NCBI GenBank assembly: GCA_017302835.1
Contig: JAFLCC010000006.1
Span: 1 to 64,000 of the forward strand
Origin: Deltaproteobacteria bacterium
GTDB lineage: Bacteria; Bdellovibrionota; Bdellovibrionia; Bdellovibrionales; Bdellovibrionaceae
DNA length: 64,000 nucleotides
Direction of reading: 5' to 3'
Within the stretch, counting starts at the first letter, position 1, and each line of letters begins with the position of its first letter. Below, in pieces: positions 32,940 to 41,873 of the stretch. The notes under the pieces are model-generated. The model was not told the DNA's origin. It searched no databases and worked only from the letters and a program-made list of their open reading frames with translations. A program made the position numbers and the translations under genes.

Positions 32940-33766
32940 AAAAACTGGGTTGTTATTCTGACGGGTATAACCTTTTTCCTGGACTTCATATTATCGAGAG
33001 GTATTTTCTTGAAAAAGAATCTCCCTTGGCGGTAAGCCATCTGACCTTACAAGAATTAACTCAAATGTTGACCCATCCCAGTCCAGACTGTCACTATGTC
33101 CGTTGCTCTGCAAATTACAGTCGCCAGTTATTAAATACTTTATCCATCCAACCAGAAAATGTCAGTTTTTTGGGAATTTTTGATTGTCTCATTTACGAGG
33201 GGAACCAGTGGCTTCCTAGACTTAATTATTTTTCTTATTTGAGGGCTTTATTTGTAAAAAAATTTAAATATCACAAAATTAATAATGCTGTGGCCTTGAT
33301 TTGTAAAGCCAATGAGTTGCCAGCGCTGATTTCTTTTGTTGTTGGTCTAGGTCATCAGCAAATATTAATTTTCAATGAGAGTGGAACCTTGGATGATTTC
33401 TCTCATGTTCTAAAACACAGTATAGGTACGGATCTTAAGATTTATAAATATTCAGATTTGACACAGGTAAATATAAATACGAATTTGATGATTAATACCA
33501 TTGATCTAGAAAGTCATACCAATCTTTTAGGAGATTTGGCTTATTTTAACTTTATGGTTCAAGGTGGAGTGGTGATGGATTTATATTCAAGCACACCAGT
33601 GAACCCATTTTTATTTGAAGCTGAGAAAGCCGATTTGTCTACTATGAATCGAAGGGAAGTCGTTTCCTATTATGATTATGGCACTTTACTTAAGTTGGGT
33701 TTGATCAGTTCCTTTGAGAGGGAAAAATATTTTCAGCTGTACAGTGAAATTGCGACTATTGACTAG
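32936..33766 (+). CDS. Uncharacterised protein, divergent shikimate-dehydrogenase-like fold
   Basis: Protein of 276 aa overlapping the ribF stop by four bases. No confident family. The C-terminal half is laid out like the NAD(P)-binding half of AroE: a strand-helix unit around NAVALICKANELPALISFVVGLGHQQILIFNES, an INTIDLES block and a VVMDLYSSTPVNPFLFEAEKAD block resembling AroE's YDLxYxPxxTPLL. The glycine-rich dinucleotide loop is missing, so it is probably not an active dehydrogenase. It lies between ribF and pilB and could be a pilus-linked or regulatory protein. Confidence 0.6.
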   Translation: MKKLGCYSDGYNLFPGLHIIERYFLEKESPLAVSHLTLQELTQMLTHPSPDCHYVRCSANYSRQLLNTLSIQPENVSFLGIFDCLIYEGNQWLPRLNYFSYLRALFVKKFKYHKINNAVALICKANELPALISFVVGLGHQQILIFNESGTLDDFSHVLKHSIGTDLKIYKYSDLTQVNINTNLMINTIDLESHTNLLGDLAYFNFMVQGGVVMDLYSSTPVNPFLFEAEKADLSTMNRREVVSYYDYGTLLKLGLISSFEREKYFQLYSEIATID

Positions 33767-33816
33767 TAACAAATCACAGCGAATCTTTTACAATATTTAT
33801 CTATGAGTGAAATGCT

Positions 33817-35547
33817 ATGAGTGAAATTAAACCATGGGATAAAAAGGTTTGTGATATTTTGTATAAGCAGGGTCTTCTTAAGCCTGAACAATACGAAAAA
33901 TCCTTTGAAGAGAAAAAAAAATCTAATTCATCATTGATTCAAATTTGCGTGAATATGGGGGCTATTGATGAACCTCAAATTCAAAAAGCCCTTGAAAAGT
34001 ATTATCAAATTCAAGGAGTTAATTTAGCGCAGTTTCAAATTGATTCGACGGTTATAGATATTCTACCTAAGGAAATTTGTGCTAAACACAATATTATTCC
34101 GGTACAAAAAATTTCAGATAATCAAAATAAGTTATCTACCCTGGTGGTTGCCTTCTCTGATCCCAGTCAGTTGCTGGTCAAGGAAGATATTAGAATCATT
34201 TCAAAGGCAAAAGTCGTTCAGCCCATTTTAGCGAGCCCTATAGCGATTCAGCAAGCTATTGAAAAATATTACGGAGTCAGTGTTGATAGAGTTTTGGATA
34301 ATTTGGATTCAGACGATGTCATGGATGTTAATGAGTCTGATAATAAAGTCGTTGAAACTGTTGACAATATCACTGATAAGGATTCACCTGTTGTGAAGTT
34401 TGTGAATGCCATTTTGAATGAAGCCATTAAGAAAAGAGCTAGTGATATTCATTTTGAACCCTATGAAAAAGTATACCGGGTTAGATATCGTATTGATGGA
34501 ATATTAATTGAATCTAAAGCTCCACCGAAAGAGTGGTCACCATCTATTGCGGCTCGAATTAAGATCTTATCTCGATTAGACATTGCCGAGAAAAGACGGC
34601 CTCAAGATGGTCGTCTTAAAGTAAGAACAAGGGACTCAGACATGGATTTTCGTGTAAGTATGATGCCCATGTTGTGGGGGGAGAAAATCGTTCTGCGGTT
34701 ATTAGATAAGTCAAATTTACAACTGGATATGACTAAATTAGGTTTCGAGGAAGATGATTTAAAGCTCTTTAAGTCATGTATTAACTTACCACAGGGCATG
34801 GTTTTAATTACCGGACCTACGGGGTCAGGAAAAACGACCACCATTTACTCGGCGTTGTCTGAGTTAAATAAAATAGATGTGAATATTTCGACAGCAGAAG
34901 ATCCTGTTGAATTTAATTTGGAAGGCATCAATCAGGTCCAAATGAATCCAGATATCGATTTGAATTTTTCTAGCGCCTTAAGATCGTTTTTGCGTCAAGA
35001 CCCCGATATTATAATGGTGGGTGAGATACGGGACTTAGAAACTGCAGAAATTTCATTCAAAGCAGCTTCTACAGGCCATTTGGTTGTTTCTACTTTGCAT
35101 ACAAATGATGCCGCTTCAACGATTATCAGGTTGACTGAAATTGGGATTCAATCCTATGTCATCACCTCAACGATTAATTTAATTGTGGCTCAAAGATTGG
35201 TTGGAAAGATTTGTGAAAATTGTAAAGTTCCAGTGGAGGTGACGGCGCAAACGCTCATCAATCTTGGGATAGCTCAAAATGAAGTGAGCGAGTACAAAAT
35301 ATTTAAAGGGAAAGGTTGCAATACTTGCAATGGGACCGGAGTTAAAGGCAGGTTGGCTATTTATGAATTGTTGCCTATGACTGAAAAAATAAAAGACGCC
35401 ATTTTAAAAGGTGCCAATCAAGCCCAAATCAGATTTTTGGCAAGAGAACTAGGATTGAAAACACTCAGACGGAGTGCTTTAATGAAATTAAAAAAAGGCA
35501 TTTGTTCTATCGATGAAGTTATTAATTCTTCAATTAAGGATACTTAA
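33817..35547 (+). CDS. pilB: Type IV pilus assembly ATPase PilB
   Basis: Extension ATPase of 576 aa. The N-terminal MshE/GspE-N domain covers about 1-155 (ILYKQGLLKPEQYEKS, PKEICAKHNIIPV). The ATPase domain follows with Walker A GPTGSGKT (Lys339), Asp box, Walker B IIMVGEIRDLET, His box STLHTNDAAST and the four-Cys zinc site (CENCKVP and GCNTCNGTG). It could be GspE, but the following pilC/pilS/pilR genes point to the pilus. A 14-bp duplication covers the start region (33803 and 33817), giving a five-codon leader whose stop overlaps this ATG. Confidence 0.92.
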   Translation: MSEIKPWDKKVCDILYKQGLLKPEQYEKSFEEKKKSNSSLIQICVNMGAIDEPQIQKALEKYYQIQGVNLAQFQIDSTVIDILPKEICAKHNIIPVQKISDNQNKLSTLVVAFSDPSQLLVKEDIRIISKAKVVQPILASPIAIQQAIEKYYGVSVDRVLDNLDSDDVMDVNESDNKVVETVDNITDKDSPVVKFVNAILNEAIKKRASDIHFEPYEKVYRVRYRIDGILIESKAPPKEWSPSIAARIKILSRLDIAEKRRPQDGRLKVRTRDSDMDFRVSMMPMLWGEKIVLRLLDKSNLQLDMTKLGFEEDDLKLFKSCINLPQGMVLITGPTGSGKTTTIYSALSELNKIDVNISTAEDPVEFNLEGINQVQMNPDIDLNFSSALRSFLRQDPDIIMVGEIRDLETAEISFKAASTGHLVVSTLHTNDAASTIIRLTEIGIQSYVITSTINLIVAQRLVGKICENCKVPVEVTAQTLINLGIAQNEVSEYKIFKGKGCNTCNGTGVKGRLAIYELLPMTEKIKDAILKGANQAQIRFLARELGLKTLRRSALMKLKKGICSIDEVINSSIKDT

Positions 35548-36290
35548 TGATTTCAGCAACAGAGCCATTTAATATTCCGCCTGTACTGCTTGAGAGTTTA
35601 AAGAGATCTCATGGAATCGTCTTATTTTGTGGGAACAGAAACTCTGGTTATGAAAAAACATTCAAAGTAATCTCAGACAAAATTAAATCCTTGTACCCAA
35701 GCTCAGTAGGAACCATTGTTTTAAAGGATAATGCCAATTATAAAGATCCATTTTGGAATTCAATTTCCTATGATGACTTAATTTTACGACCATTAAATGA
35801 AAAAAGTAGGAATTCTGATTTCTTTATTTTTGAGAACATCGCAAAACCTATTGAGTTTGAAGCGGCCCTTGAGATTGCTGAAGATGGCAGATACGTCTTT
35901 ATGCATTGTTCGTGTTTAAGTATTTCCAGCGCTTTACATCGAGTTTTTGGTTTTTACCAAGGGACGCAAAAAAAACACTATCTGTATCGGTTTTTAAATG
36001 AAGCCTTTTTGTTTTATTCTCAAGTTGAGATTCTCGATGAGAGTCATCTTTCAAATATGGCTGGAGAAATTATTTTGCTAACTTCAGAATTGAAGAAGAA
36101 CTTACTGGAAAAGGGAATTTTCTCTTTTGAGGAAAGTTTAAAATTATTGAATCAGGAATCTGGAGTTGTGACTTTAAATCAAAGTATTTTACAGCTTATT
36201 ATAAGAAGAAAAATATCAATTCAAAAAGGATTTGAAACGTCTCGTGATCCATCAGAGTTAGATTTTTTATTAAAAAAGGTAGGGATATAA
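35547..36290 (+). CDS. PilT-like pseudo-ATPase
   Basis: Protein of 247 aa that aligns along its length with the ATPase half of PilT, but the catalytic motifs are lost. The P-loop position reads GNRNSGYEKT (residues 29-38) where PilT has GPTGSGKST, so the Lys and Ser/Thr are gone. The Walker B region reads SDFFIFENIAKPIEFEAAL in place of VILIGEMRDxET. The His box is changed to MHCSCLSISSA. The C-terminal half still matches (GEIILLTSELKKNLLEKG, SGVVTLNQSILQLI, SRDPSELDFLL). It overlaps the pilB stop by one base and abuts pilC, in the place where pilT normally lies. It is likely a non-hydrolysing regulator or spacer in the motor. Confidence 0.75.
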   Translation: MISATEPFNIPPVLLESLKRSHGIVLFCGNRNSGYEKTFKVISDKIKSLYPSSVGTIVLKDNANYKDPFWNSISYDDLILRPLNEKSRNSDFFIFENIAKPIEFEAALEIAEDGRYVFMHCSCLSISSALHRVFGFYQGTQKKHYLYRFLNEAFLFYSQVEILDESHLSNMAGEIILLTSELKKNLLEKGIFSFEESLKLLNQESGVVTLNQSILQLIIRRKISIQKGFETSRDPSELDFLLKKVGI

Positions 36291-37511
36291 ATGGCAAAGT
36301 TTTCATATCAAGCAAAAAATGCCAGTGGGCAATTAACAGCTGGAGAGATTGAAGGATTTAATGAAACCGAAGTCAGAACAAAACTTCGTCAAATGAATAT
36401 AAATGTGGTTCAAATTTCGGCCAAGGCTGGAGTTGGTCAATCTTTTGGATCAAGTTTTGGCAAGAATGCAAAAGTTAAAGTCAAAGATTTACAAATATTT
36501 ACGAGACAGTTTGCTACTTTGATAAATGCAGGTATCCCCGTTGTTGATGCCTTGAAAGTATTGTCGGATGGACAAAGACCAGGAGTCTTAAAAGAAGGAG
36601 TCATTAAAGTTAAGAAAAGTATTGAGTCTGGGAGGAAATTGTCAGATTCCATGGCTCAAATTCCAAATGTTTTTGATAAATTTTATTCAAATATGATTCA
36701 CGCAGGAGAAGAAGCTGGTATCCTAGATAACATTTTGGGAAGACTTGCTACCTATATGGAAAAAAACGAGAAAATCAAGTCTCAGGTCAAGGGAGCTTTG
36801 GCATATCCTACCGTTATCGTTATTGTGGCAATCATTGTTATCGCCTGTATTTTGGTATTTATTATACCTAAATTTACAAGCTTTTTCTTGTCGGCGGGTA
36901 AACAACCTCCGTGGTTAACAATGATGGTTGTTAACGTATCCGACAGTATGATTAAATACTGGTATCTTCTTTTAGGAACATTCATATTAGGACCTTATTT
37001 TTTCAAACAGTGGATTAACACGCCAGCAGGCAGAGTGGCCTTTGAATCTTTTCTGTTTAGAGCTCCCTTATTTGGTGATTTGGTTCAAAAAGGTTCTATC
37101 GCCAGAGTGACCCGTACCTTATCAACCCTTTTATCTTCCGGTGTGGGCTTGATAGATGCCATTGAAATAGCTGGTAGAACCGCTGGAAATATTGTTATCG
37201 AAAAAGCACTCATTAAGTGTAAGGATGCCGTGATGCAAGGGAAGCCTTTTGCTTTTCCCCTTTCGAAAGATAAGGTTTTTCCAGATATGGTGGTGCAGAT
37301 GATTAGCGTCGGAGAACAGTCTGGAACTCTGGATACCATGTTATCTAAGATTGCTGATTTTTATGATGACGAAGTCGAAACTGCAGTGAAAGCTCTTTCT
37401 TCCCTGGTTGAGCCATTATTGATGGTCATTCTTGGAGGTATTATTGCTGTTTTAGTTGTGGCAATGTATTTACCAATTTTCTCGATGGCGGGCAATGTTG
37501 GGGCGGAATGA
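36291..37511 (+). CDS. pilC: Type IV pilus inner-membrane platform protein PilC
   Basis: Protein of 406 aa with two GspF domains (about 70-190 and 270-395) and three membrane helices. Signature pieces are FTRQFATLINAGIPVVDALKVL, the MIHAGEEAG block, a helix at AYPTVIVIVAIIVIACILVFIIP, RTLSTLLSSGVGLIDAIEIA and the terminal helix after VEPLLMVILGG. It anchors the pilus assembly platform and binds PilB. It starts directly after the PilT-like gene and overlaps the pilS start. GspF of the same window (46751-47968) is its paralog. Confidence 0.95.
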   Translation: MAKFSYQAKNASGQLTAGEIEGFNETEVRTKLRQMNINVVQISAKAGVGQSFGSSFGKNAKVKVKDLQIFTRQFATLINAGIPVVDALKVLSDGQRPGVLKEGVIKVKKSIESGRKLSDSMAQIPNVFDKFYSNMIHAGEEAGILDNILGRLATYMEKNEKIKSQVKGALAYPTVIVIVAIIVIACILVFIIPKFTSFFLSAGKQPPWLTMMVVNVSDSMIKYWYLLLGTFILGPYFFKQWINTPAGRVAFESFLFRAPLFGDLVQKGSIARVTRTLSTLLSSGVGLIDAIEIAGRTAGNIVIEKALIKCKDAVMQGKPFAFPLSKDKVFPDMVVQMISVGEQSGTLDTMLSKIADFYDDEVETAVKALSSLVEPLLMVILGGIIAVLVVAMYLPIFSMAGNVGAE

Positions 37512-39079
37512 TGGAAGAAAGTTCAACTAAATACAGAGTTGAATCAGTCCGTGTTCTTATTTATTTTGTTTGTCTTGTCGTTCTCTTATTTTCTTTTTTC
37601 TTGCAAAGTCCATTTATTTCTTGGGACTTACTGGGTCCCTCTTTTATTTCCCTGGGTTTAGGTTTCATCCTTCACTTGGTCCTCTTTTTGAGAATAGATA
37701 AATGGAAGGAAGATTCTTTATGGATTTTTATTTCCTTTATTTTTGATTCGATTATCTTGTCTTATTTTATTTATAAATCAGGGTCCTATCAAAGTCTCTT
37801 CTTGTTTTTCCAGATTATACATATTGTATTGTCCAGTTTTTTATTCAAAGGAAAAGGGGCTTTAGCTCTGGCCTTATTGGCGAGTATCTTGTTTAGTTGC
37901 GTTCAACTCATGGGGCCTGATTTTAAAAGCTTATCATTTTTGATAGTTTTGGGAATTAATAATTTATCTTTTTTTGCTGTTGCTAGCTTGTCAGGGTACT
38001 TATCTGAAAGACTTTTAACTGCAGAAAAGACAGTGCAAGAAAAACAAGTCCAAATAAAATCACTCGAAGAACTTAATGAACTGATTATCGAAAAATCTCC
38101 TGTGGGAATGATTACTTTTGATAATTTATTTAATATTTATCAAATGAATCTTAGAGCCTTGTCGATGTTTCCTTTTGTAAAAACAGAAGATAAAATTACG
38201 GATTTCCTACTCCCTTTAAAAGAATTTTGGAACGATATTTTAAATATAGAATTAAATCAGGAATGGATAAAAGAGTTTACATTAGCAAAAGAAGCGGACT
38301 ATCAGTTTTTCAGAGTGATTATTACTAAAATTTCAAAGAGCAACTCTCTTTTTTTGCTCTTAATAGAAGACTTTACAAAAATCAAAAAATTGGAATTTAA
38401 TTTAAAACAAAGCGAGAAGTTAGCAGCCGTTGGCGGCCTTGCGGCGGGAGTGGCTCATGAGATTCGCAATCCCTTAGCTGGCATTAGTGGGAGTATTGAA
38501 CTGCTATCTCAAACAACTAATAACGATGATGATAAGAAACTAATGAAAATTATTTTAAGAGAAATTGACAGATTGAATAATCTTATTACGGAATTTTTGG
38601 ATTATGCTAAACCAGAAAAACCACCAGAGGACCCTTGTGATTTAGTATTTATTCTCAAAGAAGTCCTTGAAAATATAAAAAATAATTCGAAGTTAAATCA
38701 GAGTGTCGTTTTAAAGATAAATCTTCCTCCCAATGCAATGGTGAAGGGTTATAAAGATAAACTCAAACAAGCTTTTTTAAATATTATCATTAATGCTTAT
38801 CAAGCCATGGAGAAAAAACAAGAAGCATTCTTAGAGATTTCGCTGATTCAGTCTAGTGATCGATGGAATCTTTTAATTAAAGACTCAGGAGATGGGATGA
38901 AGAAGGAAACTTTAAAGAGACTTTTCGAGCCTTTCTACACCACAAAGTCTAAGGGTACCGGCCTTGGTCTAGCTGTAGCCTACAAAATATTTGAATCACA
39001 CCAAGCTCTTGTTTTTGTAAGAAGTGAGCTAGGTCAAGGAACTGAGTTTGAATTTAATTTTCCTTGCTTAGGATCTTAG
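37508..39079 (+). CDS. pilS: Sensor histidine kinase PilS
   Basis: Protein of 523 aa with about six N-terminal membrane helices (residues 12-170), a coiled segment, a PAS-like region (ELNELIIEKSPVGMITFDN), HisKA (GLAAGVAHEIRNPLAGISGSIELL) and HATPase (IIINAYQAMEKK, DSGDGMKKETLKRLFEPFYTTKSKGTGLGLA). This layout is that of PilS, which senses pilin in the membrane and phosphorylates PilR. It overlaps pilC by four bases and is 35 bp from pilR. Confidence 0.92.
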   Translation: MMEESSTKYRVESVRVLIYFVCLVVLLFSFFLQSPFISWDLLGPSFISLGLGFILHLVLFLRIDKWKEDSLWIFISFIFDSIILSYFIYKSGSYQSLFLFFQIIHIVLSSFLFKGKGALALALLASILFSCVQLMGPDFKSLSFLIVLGINNLSFFAVASLSGYLSERLLTAEKTVQEKQVQIKSLEELNELIIEKSPVGMITFDNLFNIYQMNLRALSMFPFVKTEDKITDFLLPLKEFWNDILNIELNQEWIKEFTLAKEADYQFFRVIITKISKSNSLFLLLIEDFTKIKKLEFNLKQSEKLAAVGGLAAGVAHEIRNPLAGISGSIELLSQTTNNDDDKKLMKIILREIDRLNNLITEFLDYAKPEKPPEDPCDLVFILKEVLENIKNNSKLNQSVVLKINLPPNAMVKGYKDKLKQAFLNIIINAYQAMEKKQEAFLEISLIQSSDRWNLLIKDSGDGMKKETLKRLFEPFYTTKSKGTGLGLAVAYKIFESHQALVFVRSELGQGTEFEFNFPCLGS

Positions 39080-39114
39080 AACTATAGAAAATATTTTTAA
39101 GGGGAATTTTCAAA

Positions 39115-40521
39115 ATGAAAGCAAAAATATTAGTTGTTGATGATGAAGAGTCAATTCGCGAGTTTTTGGAAATCATGCTAAAAAAAGAGGGATACGAAAT
39201 CACCCTGGCTGAGGATGGTCAAAAAGCGAAAGAATTGGTTCAAAAAAAATCATTTGATTTGATTATATCTGATTTGCAAATGCCAAATATGACAGGGATC
39301 GAGCTATTAAAGTACATGCGGCAAAATTATCCAGAAGTGTTGTTTATGATGATCACGGCCTTTGGGACCACAGAAACAGCTGTGGAAGCTATGAAAATGG
39401 GTGCTTATGATTATCTAACAAAGCCGTTTAAAATTGATGAAGTAAGAATAAATATCGCAAATGCTTTAAAAAGTAAGAATTTAGAATTTGAAAATAGATC
39501 CTTGAAAAAAGAGTTAAATAAAGAGTTTTCTTTTCAAAATATTATTGGAAATTCACCAGCGATGCATCATGTTTTTGATCTGATTAAGAGGGTTTCTCAA
39601 GCTCCTACTAATATTTTAATTACGGGGGAATCTGGAACGGGCAAGGAGGTCATTGCCAAGGCAATACATTATAATGGTCCTTTAAAAGACAAGCCCTTTG
39701 TAACGATCAACTGTGGTGCGATTCCAGAAAACCTAATGGAATCAGAAATGTTTGGTCATAAAAAGGGATCCTTTACCGGTGCCATTGCGGATAAACAGGG
39801 ATTGTTTGAAGTGGCTGACGGTGGGACCTTGTTTTTAGATGAAGTTGGAGAGTTACCTTTATCCATTCAAGTGAAAATGTTAAGAGCCTTGCAAGAACGA
39901 ATTGTCAGACGAGTTGGTTCTACAGAGGATACCAAGGTGGACGTCAGAATCATTGCTGCAACAAATAGAAATCTGGAAGACATGGTTCAAAAAGGAACTT
40001 TTAGACAGGATTTATATTATCGTTTAAACGTGATCCATATAAAAACGCCAGCTCTCAGAGAAAGAAAAGAAGATATCCCCACCTTGGCCTTTCATTTCTT
40101 GAAAAAATTTAACGACAAGTTACATAAAAACATCAACTCAATTAGTGATGATGCCATGGAGATGATGAAAAAGTATGATTATCCAGGGAATGTCAGAGAG
40201 TTAGAAAACATGATAGAAAGAACAGTGGCTCTAGAAGCAGGGGCAACAGTTTTGCCAGAAAGCTTACCTCCTTTAGTCATGACATCATCAGGAAGAAAAA
40301 TGGCCTCTTCTAATGAAATAGAGGTCACTGACGATGGTTTAGAGCTAGACAAAATTATAGGCCAAATTGAAAAGGAATTGATCATTAAAGCCATTCATCA
40401 AGCTGGTGGAGTTAAAAAAAGAGCCGCAAAGCTTTTAAAAATCACTTTTCGTTCTATGAGATACCGTATCGAAAAATACAATTTAGGAACTGTCAATGAC
40501 GATGAACTGGCAGAGGAATAA
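39115..40521 (+). CDS. pilR: NtrC-family response regulator PilR
   Basis: Protein of 468 aa. Receiver at about 4-115 with the acidic pocket DDEE and Asp in LIISDLQMPNMTG. A sigma-54 AAA+ domain at about 143-375 has Walker A GESGTGKE, GSFTGA (the sigma-54 contact, GAFTGA with one change) and Walker B GGTLFLDEVGEL. A Fis-type HTH (GGVKKRAAKLLKITFRSMRYRIEKYNL) is at the C-terminus. It activates sigma-54 promoters on phosphorylation by PilS. Pilin genes outside the window are the usual targets. Confidence 0.95.
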   Translation: MKAKILVVDDEESIREFLEIMLKKEGYEITLAEDGQKAKELVQKKSFDLIISDLQMPNMTGIELLKYMRQNYPEVLFMMITAFGTTETAVEAMKMGAYDYLTKPFKIDEVRINIANALKSKNLEFENRSLKKELNKEFSFQNIIGNSPAMHHVFDLIKRVSQAPTNILITGESGTGKEVIAKAIHYNGPLKDKPFVTINCGAIPENLMESEMFGHKKGSFTGAIADKQGLFEVADGGTLFLDEVGELPLSIQVKMLRALQERIVRRVGSTEDTKVDVRIIAATNRNLEDMVQKGTFRQDLYYRLNVIHIKTPALRERKEDIPTLAFHFLKKFNDKLHKNINSISDDAMEMMKKYDYPGNVRELENMIERTVALEAGATVLPESLPPLVMTSSGRKMASSNEIEVTDDGLELDKIIGQIEKELIIKAIHQAGGVKKRAAKLLKITFRSMRYRIEKYNLGTVNDDELAEE

Positions 40522-40551
40522 GACTCGATAAGGCCTGTGAAAATGACACTC

Positions 40552-40860
40552 TTAGTGTTTTAGCTGATTTTCTAAAACACTATTTTCAATGAGATGAAAA
40601 TAGGCCTTGATAACAAGGTTGAGAGTGGGAATATCAAGACTTTGAATATAGGCAATTTTTTGGAAATAATTTTTTCGTGCAATCAACTCGGTGAGAATGT
40701 CTTGAACCTTCTTCATTTTTTCAACTTCGTAAAAATCTTTATTGTCTTTATCATTTTTTAAGGCATCAGCGATGACTCTATGGTCAAAAAGTAAATGAAT
40801 TCCTATTGCTGCTTGAGATAAAATGGCTTCCATATTTCGTAAACATTGTTCTTGAGACAA
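40552..40860 (-). CDS. Hypothetical protein, 102 aa
   Basis: Small soluble, mainly helical protein (LTELIARKNYFQKIAYIQS, VIKAYFHLIENSV) with no recognised domain. It is convergent with pilR, 30 bp away, and divergent from the acidic repeat protein. A ribosome site (AAGGAGG) just upstream of the ATG supports it being a real gene. No function can be suggested. Confidence 0.65.
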   Translation of the reverse strand: MSQEQCLRNMEAILSQAAIGIHLLFDHRVIADALKNDKDNKDFYEVEKMKKVQDILTELIARKNYFQKIAYIQSLDIPTLNLVIKAYFHLIENSVLENQLKH

Positions 40861-41023
40861 GTTCGCCTCCTTGCGATACCTAGTTGAACTTTTACTCTGT
40901 TTATATGCTGAAGTTTTTTATAGGTAATTTCAATGAATAATTTTTGCAAATGACAATTCTAGTCATTTGCAGTGAATTGGAGTAAATATTGAATCTGATG
41001 TTTAAATCAGAGATCGTAAAGAG

Positions 41024-41869
41024 ATGAAGAAAAGTAAAAATAGAAGCAAAAAAAAAATTCAAGAGTTGTATGTCATCGATGAAGAAAAAAAATTAGTTTT
41101 TGATTCTGAGGAAAAAGTTTTTGTTTTTTTTGAAGAGCCCATTGAGCGTATTGAAGCCATTTATCAAGAAATTAGAAAAAGAGAAGATTTTACAGATGAT
41201 GAACAAATTCCTATGGAGTCTTATTTAGAAAGTACACTTTCTGAACCCGATGAGATTTGGTTGTGGAGCCGTTTTTTTGAAAAGGTTCCGCTGCATGTTT
41301 TTATTAAAAACTTTATTAAAGACAGTTTGGTTTTTGACTATGTGGCCATTGTTTTTTTATCTAGTAAAGAAAGAAATCCCACTTTTGTGCTGTCTCATTT
41401 TCCAACAAAGCATAAAGAAACAGCAGATGCTTTTCGCCAGGAAGAACTTATTTTTAGCAAAGATATGGAAGTCAAATTTTATGCGGGTCTTGAAGGGGAC
41501 TCGTTATCTGAAAACGATGAGTTCTCTTTTGGACTTATCAATTCGATGATGAGGATCCGGTCTGAAAAAGATATTCCCATTAAGGAATTCAAAAACTTTT
41601 TACAATTAAGAGAAGAAACCATTGAAAATCCTGATGAGATTTGGAAAAAGGTGGATCACGAAGGTCACATTTTAGTTACCTTTATTAAGGAAAATCCAGA
41701 TGCTGAAATGGGGGCTCCCTACTATATCGTGGTTACTTTGGAAGAGGAGAACTCAGAAGTTCACACCCTTCTTTTTTCCTTCCCCACGAATGATGAAAAT
41801 CTAGTCGATAGGTACCGGCAGGGTGAAAATCTACATGCTGAAGAGGTTTTTCAAGAGTCATCTCACTAG
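41024..41869 (+). CDS. Acidic protein with two PBECR-like repeats
   Basis: Protein of 281 aa. It starts with a lysine-rich tail, then two similar units: about 65-155 (YLESTLSEPDEIWLWSRFF, VLSHFPTKHKETADAFRQEE) and about 185-280 (LQLREETIENPDEIWKKVDH, LLFSFPTNDENLVDRYRQGE). Each has an xPDEIW strand and an xxSFPT...R(Y/F)RQ(G)E end, resembling the PBECR family of nuclease-fold domains. Whether it has enzyme activity is unclear, as no catalytic His was assigned. It lies between pilR and the gsp cluster without a clear partner. Confidence 0.65.
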   Translation: MKKSKNRSKKKIQELYVIDEEKKLVFDSEEKVFVFFEEPIERIEAIYQEIRKREDFTDDEQIPMESYLESTLSEPDEIWLWSRFFEKVPLHVFIKNFIKDSLVFDYVAIVFLSSKERNPTFVLSHFPTKHKETADAFRQEELIFSKDMEVKFYAGLEGDSLSENDEFSFGLINSMMRIRSEKDIPIKEFKNFLQLREETIENPDEIWKKVDHEGHILVTFIKENPDAEMGAPYYIVVTLEEENSEVHTLLFSFPTNDENLVDRYRQGENLHAEEVFQESSH

Positions 41870-41873
41870 GGTC

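Noticed and set aside
33817-35547. Calling the ATPase GspE of the T2SS
   Set aside because: It lies in one plus-strand run with pilC, pilS and pilR, while the gsp genes are elsewhere on the other strand. PilB is the better fit.
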